DNA of 64,000 bases, taken from contig JAUTDP010000012.1 of NCBI GenBank assembly GCA_033439795.1, positions 496,001 through 560,000 on the forward strand. Direction: 5' to 3'. Position 1 is the stretch's first letter. Every line of letters begins with the position of its first letter. Both the position numbers and the translations under genes were made by a program. This document shows positions 38,615 through 48,626 of this stretch, piece by piece. Source of the DNA: Sordaria brevicollis (lineage: Eukaryota; Ascomycota; Sordariomycetes; Sordariales; Sordariaceae). A model generated the notes under the pieces. It worked only from the letters and a program-made list of their open reading frames with translations. It had not been told where the DNA came from and did not search any database.

Positions 38615-40031
38615 GGCAAAGAGTTGATGGTTGGCGGTTGAAATAATGGCCCGCAAGGCACGGGCCGTATCCGAGATGTAACACGATGTGAGGTTTTTGT
38701 GTGTCTTGCCCTGAAGACACGAGGCGACGCAAGATTAAAAACGGCTGGAAAATCCGTCAAGAGATCTGTCGAGCAGCGGTCAGTCTTCAGGGGAAGCGAA
38801 AGTCTCCCTTTGATCACCCCTTGAGGCTCCGCGTCTTCCAGAAGGACGGGCATCTGATCAAGGGTGGAGCACTCCATCAATGAGCGGTGATGAACACCAC
38901 AACAAAGTGGATGGAGCTGAACAAGTCAACAAGATAATACCTGTTGATGAAGGGACCGTGATAGTCATCGTTATATTGACTTTTTAAGATGATGACCAGA
39001 CGTTGCCAGTTGGATACGGACATACCGTTGGGAGCCCCAAATAGCCATCTCTTTCCATGGCAACGTGTTTCAAGGAAGTGATTGATGAAATGAAACGTGG
39101 AGGGCGGTAGGCCGGTAGCGCCTTGCTTGTAGATGAGACAGAGCATGGGTCGACAAGGACGAGGGCATTTTGGGTTTCTTGGATTCGAAAATCAAGGTTC
39201 CATCTTGGGCTGAGCTTGGCAGATGAGCGAGCAGCCCTGTTGCCGGCTGTTGCTCGCTGTAACGATGTGCTGTTGGCGTTGCAGCTTCAGCAGATGGCGC
39301 TCTCGAGGCAGTGGGCACCAGCTGCACAGATGGGCATTCGGATCCGCAAAGTGGATTCATTGGAGGCCGGCCGTGGAAAGTGTGCCCCGCTCCCGCTGTG
39401 CATCGATCCCAGCGGCATGCTTTCGAACCTTGCGTGCCATCCATGCCTTCCAAAGTTGTGCTTGTATTCTTGGGAATAGCCGCCCAGGATTTGTCCCTCA
39501 TCAACTCATAAAAGTTACAAGCTCCGCCTCCAGGCAGTTGATTGATTGTTCCCATTGTACATATTTCCATGTTCAGTTGACATTCAAGCAATCTGAAGTG
39601 GACGGCCGGGACATCCCTCCATCCCTTTTTCTTTTCCTCCACACCTCCTCTCTTCTCCTCCTCGACCACCCACCCCCCCTACCTAGGTGCCGTCGTCACC
39701 CCTTTCGTATCCTCCCGCTTCCCTTCGGCTCCCTTCCGGCGGCGCCCCCTTTCGTTCGTTCGCTCGTTCGTCCGTCTCTCGCTCGGCTCTCCCGCGCACC
39801 TCAGACAGCGACAGATAGCGACAGACAAGCAAGCGACAGCAGCCAGCAACCAAGGCACGCGCACTGTTCAAGCGTAGCCCCGTATCTCGTCTCAGTCGAT
39901 CCGGTTCCGCTCCTTATCCATATCTGCATTCCCGCACGCACCGGCTCGGATGTGCTGGTGTGGTCTGTTCTTTTAATAACCTGTTTTATAATTAATACTT
40001 GGGCCTTGTACCCCGGAGGTTGCCAGCCAAC
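38615..40031. promoter_or_regulatory. Intergenic and long leader upstream of the gelsolin-like gene
   Basis: A CT-rich tract (39600-39790) precedes the gelsolin-like gene and resembles a promoter/leader. A plus-strand frame of 284 codons (39223-40077) and an antisense frame of 199 codons (39070-39669) overlap each other and show no homology I can recognise; I do not call them. Confidence 0.45.
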
Positions 40032-43000
40032 ATGTCTGACGAGGTTTCCGACTTTTTGCGCTCCGTCGAGCTGTTGAAGGGAAGACGCGAGGAAGAAGAC
40101 GAGGCACGCTCACGAGAGCTGGAACAAAAGATACTGCAGGAAAAGGCTGAGCGACAAGCAAGGCGACTAGGTGTGTTTACTATCTACTCTACTACTCCAT
40201 GGCTATAACTCCTTTGGTGCTCCCATCTCTGTGTCCTAAGTAGGCGGAGGATTGCGGATGAGGATCGGGAGGTTATTTCACGGGTTACACATACACGCAC
40301 GCACGCACAACACGCAGACACGTCCAAGGGGCTGTTGCTGTTGTTCGTGTGTTGAAAGGGGCTGGTTGACCGTTGCCCAATGTTTTCGGTGCGCGGTCTT
40401 GTTGTTATAGTTGATAACAAGATAGAATGACCAAATACGGGGCCAAGCAACGGGTGACCACATGAGAACGAATATGCAAAGAAAATGCGAGGCTTGACTT
40501 TTTGACTGATGAGGTCTGACTTATTTATCGTCCCATGTTCACAGAGCGCGCAAGGTCCATTTCCCCTCAGAAATCGTCTCCGGCAAACACCCCCGCCGGA
40601 CACCACCATCACCGCGCAAGCATTGCCAGCATTGCCAGCACCATTCTGCCCCCCGATGGCGTAGACCTGTCCTCGCCTTCACCCGCACAAGAATCTACTG
40701 GAAGCCCCCGAGCGCGTTCCGTACAACTATCCGACAACGCGATGGAACCACTGTCGCTGGCCTCTCCGACAAAGGAGAACGAGGCTCCCTCGTCGCCGCC
40801 GCCCTTTGACTCGTCCGAACCAAGCAAGCGACTCACCTCCCCTTCGGCTGCCATGCCCTCCGCCCGCCCTCTCTCCTGGCAGAGGCGCCCGACATCACAA
40901 GCTTCCGAACGACCCAAGTCTCGACCATTGTCCGTTTTTGCTGCTGAGAATGCGGCCGCCACTCGAGCAAACGCTGGCATTACCTCTCCCACCGAGGAAC
41001 AGCCACCACAATCACAGACAGACGACCTCCCTTCACGGGATTCGATTGCCCAGTCCTTGGCCGGCAAAGACCCCTCTTGGTTCAAGCAAACTGCCGACCG
41101 CGGCCAAGGTTCTGCTGCGCTCAGGAAATCACAGGTGGAGGACGAGGATACAATCGACACCTCTGATCTGTCGCGCACCCAGCTTCCCGGCATGACACAG
41201 GACGCCAATGCGAACACCCCTTCCTCTCCAGAGCCAGAGTCGACACCTTCCCGCCTGAGCTTGCTAAACTCTCCTCTTATTACCAGCGCACCGCGTCTGG
41301 ATCCTCCGACTGGAGATGCCGCGCACGACGAGCCTGAGCCGCCATCGAACCGCCTGTCGATGATGTCTCCAAACAGCCGTGCCTCGCCTTCCACCCCAAG
41401 ATCCGGCTCTCCTACCAAGGGCTTGGGTGGGTTTGTGCAGAGTGCCATGATGAAGCGCTCCGATAGTGTTAAGCGGTGGAGCGTGAACTCGCCAGGCCTG
41501 GCCCGTGCCGAGTCTACTGCGTCGAATCGCAACAGCATCTTGGGATCTCAACTAGGCAGTCCTACCAAGCATGAGACTCAGCCCGACGTTACGAACCAGG
41601 AAGACTCAAGCTCTAGGCCCACGTCACGGCCGGCTTCAAGGCCGATTTCGAGCCATGGAGAAGATAGGCCAGTCACTCCCGCACCGCTGACCATCAACCC
41701 ACAGCTGGCTGCGACCGAGAGCAAAGACGTCAATTTGGAAGCCGGCGAGGAGGACAACACGTCGGTACCAGTCAGCCCTTCTAAGACTATGGACCCCAGG
41801 AGATGGAGCCCTTCCAAGTCATCGAGCTGGCTTGAGGCCGCTCTAAACAAGCCCGAGTCGCCAAAGACCAAGCCTGCCCCGAATGCCAACCAGCCGGCCT
41901 GGATGGTTGAGTTGAACAAGGCCAAGGCGCAGAAGACCGGCAACACCAGCGTTGATCTCTCACGCAGTGCCTCGGTCCCCCTAAGGAAGACCGAAGTCAA
42001 AACGGGTGGGCTTATGCGGACTACCCCGGTTGGCTCCGGTCTTAAATCATCTACTGGCCCCGGTCTGAGCATCTCTACTAGTGCGCCAGCAGCAGAGAAG
42101 CCCACGGTAATCGGGTCGCGTAGTGACCTGGTCAGCCCTCTGTTGAGGAGAGGAAGCGAAGATCCGGCATCTGTGGCAAAAACACCAACCACCGAAGAAG
42201 CTACCCCGGCTTTGAAGGATTTCCGTGCGAACCTGAAGTCGCGTGCACCACCTCCTTCTAGTGCAGGTGCTGAGGGTGAGGTGGATGAGCTCAAGAACGT
42301 ATTTGGCAAGCTGCGGAGGGCCAAGACCGAGAAATGGGTGGCTCCTGACCCGCTCAAGGACAATATCTTGCGAGGAAAGTCTCTGCTCAATCACACCGGT
42401 GGTCCCATGAAAAGCGAACGAAAAGATGAACTCAAGGAGGCCATCCTCAAGAAGAAGGAGGAGTTCCAGAAAGCGAAGCAGGAGGGCCAATCACCCACCA
42501 AAGTATCTAGCCCTGTCGTCACCGAGAAGCCAATTCCCGAGGCGCTTGCTAGGAGACTGGAGCTCGGACGCTCAGGAAGCTTTTCCTCCAAGTCGGCCGA
42601 TCTACCAAGCTCTGCTTCCTCGGTCACGTCGCCGAGTGTCGCTTCTCCAAGCATCACCCTTGACTTTGACCGGACGGGTCTTTTGTCACCCAAGAAGCGA
42701 GAAATCACTGACATTGCAGCTCAAGTCACAGCAAAGCCTGCCACTAGCCTGGAGAAGGAAACTTCTGCTACTACTGAGGCGCAATCCACAACCCCCAAGC
42801 CAGTCACCATTCCAGGACGCCTGAGCAAGGTGGGAGGCTTAGCCGACAGGTTTAACCCTGCCTTGGCGGGCATGTTGGCCAGAGGCCCTCCGGCGGCAGC
42901 TTCAGGAGCTAGTAAGGAAGCTGGGGCAGCCGAGGAGGATGCTACGCCCAAGCCTGGACCCCAGTTGACGCACATGACGAAGAATCGTGCCCGTGGACCT

Positions 43001-46000
43001 AGGAGAAAGGCGCCGACTTCCGTTCTTAAGCCAGCTGAGGAGACCAAGGAGACTACGGAAACACCTGAGGTAGAATCCCCGCCTGCTGCCAAGGAGACCG
43101 TCACTTCTCCTGCCGAGGAGAAGCAGGTCACGCCGACTATGCCAAAGCCCGAGTTTATCACTCGCGTTGAGTCGAGAGCATCCGTGTCAAGCCACAGGCA
43201 TTCCCGCTCTGGCAGTGTTGCCGATCTTGTCAACTCTTTCAAGACGAAGGTGGCAGAGGAGCCTAAGCCAGCTGAGCAGCCCAATACTGCTGACCTGCTC
43301 TCTCGCTCACCTACAAAGATTACTCGCGGCCGTTCCGCCACGAAGGTCCTTGAGCAAGCTACCGTGTTCGCTGCTCTGAATCAGCAGCCTTCTGAATCTG
43401 CTGAAACCAAGAGCGAGGCTTCCGCGTCACCTGCTCGCCCCGCTCTGGGACATACTCGTTCCAAGTCAAAGGTCCACGAGCAGGCTGCTCTCTTCACGAC
43501 CCTCAGCCGCCAACCCTCCGAAGCTACCGAGCCTACCAAGGAGCCAGCTTCTCAGTCGCCCGTACGGCCTGCGCTCGGCCACACCCGCTCCAAGTCCAAG
43601 GTCCAGGAGCAGGCTGCTGCGTTTGTGAACAAGATGAAGGCGGAACCCAGTGAGCGCAGTGCGGAGACTTCGCCTGTTCGTCCTGCGATGGGACATACCC
43701 GTTCGAAATCCAAGGTCCATGAGCAAATTGCCGCTCTAGCTGCGGCCAGCTCAAAGCCCTCTGATGCTGCTGCGGATGCTGCTCCCTCGACACCTACTTC
43801 GGTCAGGGGACGGTCTCGCGCGAAGTCAATTGTTCAAGAGCAATTGGCTGCCCTTGCCACTGCTGGCCAGCAAATGAAGCCTGCCGAGCCTGAGACCGAC
43901 ATGGCTGCTCAAGCTGTCTCCCCGAGAAAGCTCGATATGAAGAGAATGTCTAGATTCCTTGATGAGCAGACCCAGCCGATCCTGAGCCCCGAAACCGAAA
44001 AGACTTCACGCCCGTCTTCCCCCGTCAAGCAACGGGCTCTTCCCGATTTTCCTCGGACTTCGTCAACGAAGGACGTCTCGCCGGTAAAAGACACCAAGGT
44101 CGATTCGGAACCAGTCGTATCCGTTAAGGCTGGCTCTGCACTATTTGGAGGCGGTGCTAACGCGGGTCTGCCTCAAGTAACTTCGAAACCTACCTCGCCT
44201 CCCCCGACCGAGCCGGCTGCCCCTGCGCCCATCTCTCTCCCTTCTCGCGGTCTCGTCAAGACTCCAACTCCCGAGCCCAAGACAGATTTACCACCAAGGC
44301 TGCCTCTTACCGGACTGTCGAGCCCCTCTTTCACTTCATCCCGTAGGCCCTCCGTACCTGAAAAGGCCCCTACCCCAGAGCCCCAGCCTCAGCCCGAGGT
44401 GCAGTCCCCGCCGCCGCCAAAGGTGCCTCCCAAGGGTGCCAGGCCGTTGCCCGCGACCCCTGAGGCCGAGGCTCCGCCTGTGCCTCGTAAGGACAGCGTT
44501 GCGCTTCCTTTCCTCCCCAAGTTCGACTTTCAGTCACAACCTCAGCAGCAGCCTCAGCAGCCTCAGCAGCCAGCTCAGCAACAGTCACAGCCCCAGTCAC
44601 CCCAGCAGCAACAACCACCACATGGTCTTAGACATACGAGGTCGGCATCAAAGTATGGTTCAGATGCCCAGGCACTGCTGAGTGACTTCTTTGGCACTGA
44701 GCGTCCTCGCCGTCGCTACATGGCCGACGCCGCCGACGTGATCATGCGTCGGCCCAACCCTGGTTTCCGCATTCAGACCCAGCGTGCTCAGCTTTACCAG
44801 TTCGCCGCCGATGGTAAGAAGTTGCCCGTTCCCGCCCATCGCGAACGTATTCTCTTTGAGCGGGAGATGTACCTCTGCACGCACACCTTCACCAACGAAT
44901 CTGGCAAGAAGGTGAGCGAGGTGTACTTCTGGGTCGGTGACGAGGTTCCTGAAGCGGCCACCGACGACGCCATGTTGTTTGCCGCGCGTGAGGCTAGGGC
45001 CTTTGGCGGCAAGTTGGTTAAGATGGTTCAGGGTAAGGAGACCAGTGAGTTCATGCAGGCTCTGGGCGGCATTGTCATCATTCGTCGCGGTTCCAGCAAT
45101 AAGTTTGACTCGCTCGCGCAAACCATGTTCTGTGGCAGACGCTTCCTTGGACAGGTCGCGTTTGATGAGGTCGACTTTGCACCTTCGAGCCTGTGCTCTG
45201 GTTTCCCCTACCTGATCACCCAGCAGGGCAAGTGTTATTTGTGGAAGGGCAAGGGGTCGGATGTGGATGAGCTTGGCTGTGCTAGGCTTGTTGGTATGGA
45301 CTTGAGCCTGATGGGCGAGCTGGAAGAGATTGAGGAAGGATATGAGCCCGAGAGCTTCTGGAGGGATATCTTTGGTGGTGAGGGTCCGGGAGTCCGCCCG
45401 ATGAGCGCCGATCATTGGAGGCTGAAGCCAAACTACGAGAAGTACTGTGGGAGACTGTTTTGTTCGAACGCCAATGCCTCTGGCAAGGATCAGGTGAGTT
45501 CTCATTGATTTTTCACGGGCACTGAACAATCACTAACGCAACCACAACAGATCGTTGAAATCTCTCCTTTCAAGCAAACAGACCTCCTCCCCACAAACAT
45601 CTACGTTCTCGACGCCTTCTTCGAAATGTACATTATTGTCGGTTCCCGCTCTCAGCACCAGTACGCCTCTTTCCACAACGCTCTCGACTTCGCCCAGGAG
45701 TACTCCATTCTCGCCGCCGGCATGGAGGACCGTCCTTTCGTCCCCATCTCCACGGTCGTGTTGGAGGGTATCCCGCGCGACCTCAAGAGCGTGTTCCGCA
45801 AGTGGTCGGATTCTCTCAGCCCAACCATTATGAACCTTGGCAGCAACGCCAGCGTTGGCCCCACCAGCCCTACTGCCGACGTCAGAAGCCCGGGTAGTGT
45901 CAGGAGCTTCAGCAACTCTAGCATCATGAGCCAGGCCCCAGGATCAGCTGGCCAGGGTCAGCAAGGCCCCGGTTTGAGGAGAGGAAGGAGTTTGAGGATC

Positions 46001-46039
46001 GTGCCACTCAACCAGGCGCTCAAGGCTCTGCAAGACTAG
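40032..46039 (+). CDS. DUF4045-gelsolin repeat protein (actin-binding, giant)
   Basis: Three exons (40032-40170, 40545-45493, 45551-46039) give 1858 aa. The first, short exon encodes a charged helix (MSDEVSDFLRSVELLKGRRE) that is typical of this family. Residues about 47-1385 are Ser/Pro/Lys-rich and disordered (DUF4045-type). They contain a tandem repeat with the core GHTRSKSKVHEQ at about 43.3-43.9 kb and a Gln/Pro run at about 44.54-44.62 kb. The C-terminal about 450 residues contain gelsolin-like repeats, for example REMYLCTHTFTNESGKKVSEVYFWVGDE, FCGRRFLGQVAFDE and CYLWKGKGSDVDE. These would bind or sever actin. Fungal proteins of this layout are conserved in Pezizomycotina, but their role (cytokinesis, polarity) is inferred. 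Long antisense frames across this exon are codon-bias shadows. Confidence 0.9.
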
Positions 46040-46941
46040 GAGAAGGCAGACCTTGAGGGTAAATGTCTGATTTGAGGCACAAGATCTATAGTGTGAGAGT
46101 GTACGAGTAATTTTGGAATTGTGTGAAAGATACAGCTATAGTTGAAAAGGGTATATCGTTTTATTTTGTTGGAGTTTATTGAGCAGGAAGATATATCAAT
46201 GGGAGAGAGAAAAAGGAAGCATTAAGTCGGTTTGGGTTTGGGAGGGGCTGCATTGCGATGCGTAGCATACTAAGAAAGGCGGTTCACACACAAAAACCTT
46301 TTACTTAGACATACACATTACTGTATTGGGTCTTGGGACCTGTATAATTTACGTTGTTCACATCTTTTTGGACTTCTATTGGCACGGCTGTGATAAGAAC
46401 GGTCAATGTCTGCTGTTTTGTTGAAACGATCCTGTGCGGAAGCGTCATGTTCGGCAGTTTGCCGTCACTATTGCTTTGGCGATACAATGATCGTCGAGAT
46501 TTGGAAGAGCCATTTGACAATAACAGGCTGTTACGAGTTTCTTCGACAACCTAGATAGGAGTACCTTTATAAATGAGTGTCTTGAATCCCAGTTCACGAT
46601 GTCATGTCTTGTCTTCACAAAACTCGTAGACTACAGCCGAAGTCACCATTCACATGTTAGTGATAAGCCCTGCAGTCCGATAACGATAAGCTTTTGCCTG
46701 CCAAACATCGAATCACCCCTGCATCGAGGCGCCCTGACCCACGCTACAGAACGTCACCTCTGGAGCTCGACATTACAGCGATCACTTTCTCCAAACAACC
46801 ACTTTTCCTCGACTTTTCGAAACAGAAAGCTGCCACATCGCGCGAAGACGCCAATGTCTTGCGAAGCGCTCTCAAAGAACCGTGCAATCAATACGACATA
46901 ATCTTATTCCCAAACACCCTTTTGGAGACGCCTAATTCACC
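46040..46941. promoter_or_regulatory. Intergenic upstream of MED10
   Basis: The gelsolin-like gene's 3' UTR is followed by the MED10 promoter. The plus-strand frames at 46599-46954 are not recognisable. No RNA gene is seen. Confidence 0.4.
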
Positions 46942-47773
46942 ATGGCGCCCGTAACTGCCACCCACCAGGAGGCGCAGGGTGCGTTTCTCCCATCCTCCTC
47001 TTCTGTCACCATGGGTGCATCGTGAGATCTTTTAACTGACACTCCTTTTCCCTACAGAGTCCGTCAGGAACGTAATCCAAGACCTCCTCAACCTCATGGT
47101 CCAAGTCTCACAATACGACACCAACCCATCTTCCTCCAACAACAACACACCCACCAACAGCGGCGTCAACTCGCGATCCAGTGGCGGCGGGGGTCAGCCC
47201 TCCTCCCGCGACATCATCGCTCAATCCCTCCAAACCCTCGACTCCTCCCTCCTCAACGTTTACCGAACCGCCACCCTCCTCCCCTCCTCCCCTTCCTCCC
47301 CCGGCCACACCTCTACCAATCAAGGAACCGGCACAACCGAACTCGAACGCGCCGAAGCCGCCCAATTCGCCTCCACCTTCGCCCAAACGCACAACCCCTA
47401 CGCCCCCCATCTTCACCAACCGGGGCCGCAAAACCCGGGCATCCCGACCCCGCTCATCACGTACGTCGAGAACGGGCGCAACCCGGACGTGTACACGCGC
47501 GAGTTCATCGAGCTGGTTCGTAGGAACAACCAGCTCATGAGGGGCAAGATGCACGCATTTCGGGATTTCCGCGACATTCTGGCGGGGGAGATGGAGGCGG
47601 CGTTGCCGGAACTCAAAGAAGATGTGAGGAGGGTGGTGGATGCCACGGGCGGACCAGGGCCGGCGGAGGGGAGTGAGGAACGGATGAAGGAGGGGATGGT
47701 GGCTAGTTTGGCTGTTGGTGCTGAGGGTCAACAGCAGGGACAGGGACAAGGACAACAAGGTGGGCAGCAATAG
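46942..47773 (+). CDS. med10: Mediator complex subunit 10 (Nut2)
   Basis: Two exons (46942-46978, 47058-47773) give 250 aa. The N-terminus VRNVIQDLLNLMVQVSQYD and the later TPLITYVENGRNPDVYTREFIELVRRNNQLMRGK with FRDFRDILAGEM are the Med10 signature. The protein is a middle-module subunit of Mediator that contacts Med14 and Med7 during RNA polymerase II initiation. Between the two conserved blocks lies a Ser/Asn/Pro-rich insertion (about 30-80) typical of fungal orthologues, and the tail is Gln/Gly-rich. Length is larger than metazoan Med10 (about 135 aa) because of those regions. Confidence 0.93.
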
Positions 47774-48295
47774 AATGGCTGTGGGGCATCGAATAACAGA
47801 GGTGGAGGGTTTAAGAGGGTGAGGTGTGCAATGTGCAGGAGGGTGGTTGAGAAGTACAGGTGTGAGAGTGATGAGGAGCCGTAGATGCTGGTTTCTGTTC
47901 ACTCGTCTGGGCTTTGAAGCTTATGCGGTTGTTTTGTTGAGTATGGCGTTTATGGTAACAGCAGGGAATAGGGGTCAGGCATTTGGCGTTACTTGATGGA
48001 TTTAAGGGCGTTATCAGGGCATAGCATGCGCATAGAGATATCCACGATGGAACACTGGATAGGAGAAAAGGATGGAAATCGAACGAAGTATCAATCACCA
48101 GAGGAAAGGTATATATAGTCATTAGAAGGAATCCAATAGCTTGATACTTGACGATCTCTGCTCCCCAAATCATGACAATCTCAACATTCTCCTTTTTTTT
48201 CCGTGCCCAACAAAGCGACAACAGCAAAAACGAAGACGGAGATCGACCCATGATGACTAGCAGTTGGTCCAAAAGAGAAAATCCACAAAAAGAAG
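47774..48295. other. Intergenic between MED10 and tRNA-Ala
   Basis: This is MED10 3' UTR and unassigned sequence. A minus-strand frame (48374-47811) begins inside the tRNA and is a translation artefact. Nothing else is seen. Confidence 0.45.
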
Positions 48296-48380
48296 TGGAC
48301 GAGCTGGGAATCGAACCCAGGACCTTTCGCATGCTCGGAAACATGCTAAGCGAACGCTCTACCAACTGAGCCACACGCCC
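48296..48380 (-). tRNA. tRNA-Ala (anticodon AGC) with a 12-nt intron
   Basis: The minus strand folds as a complete tRNA: acceptor GGGCGTG paired with CTCGTCC, D-arm GCTC-AGTTGGTAGA-GAGC-like, T-arm CTGGG/TTCGATT/CCCAG, discriminator A. The G3:U70 wobble, the identity mark for alanyl-tRNA synthetase, is present, as is the T6-T67 mismatch known from yeast tRNA-Ala. The anticodon stem TTCGC/GCGAA is interrupted by TGTTTCCGAGCA after base 37, the standard tRNA intron site. Removing it gives loop TTAGCAT, anticodon AGC. Confidence 0.93.
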
Positions 48381-48584
48381 TTATTTGTTGTTGAAGGTTT
48401 TGCCGGATTAATTTCCTAAGTAGTAAGTCCTGTGCTGAGGAGGAGGTTTGACGATCACGATAAATCGACCATGCCAACGAGGACACTCCCCGATTACTTC
48501 TTGTGTATTAACTCTAGGACCTATTTTGCAATATTGATACTTGAAAATTGATACTTTTACTACAACGTTATTTTTGCCGTTTGT

Positions 48585-48613
48585 GGTAGGTAGGTAGGTA
48601 GGTAGGTAGGTAG
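48585..48613. repeat. (GGTA)7 microsatellite
   Basis: Seven exact GGTA units plus one G lie just downstream of the LIM protein gene's stop codon, in its 3' UTR. Confidence 0.95.
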
Positions 48614-48626
48614 TAAACTAGGTAAG

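Noticed and set aside
39223..40077. 284-codon plus-strand frame before the gelsolin-like gene
   Set aside because: It overlaps the true start of the downstream gene and the CT-rich leader; composition is Cys/Arg/Ser-rich and not protein-like.
40609..41538. 309-codon antisense open frame under the gelsolin-like gene (also 41578-42390 and 44660-45529)
   Set aside because: These are codon-bias shadows of the sense exon; translations are not protein-like and no splice or start context supports them.
48148..48369. Plus-strand frame ending ELGIEPRTFRMLGN...
   Set aside because: It is the translation of the tRNA-Ala complement, a common spurious peptide.
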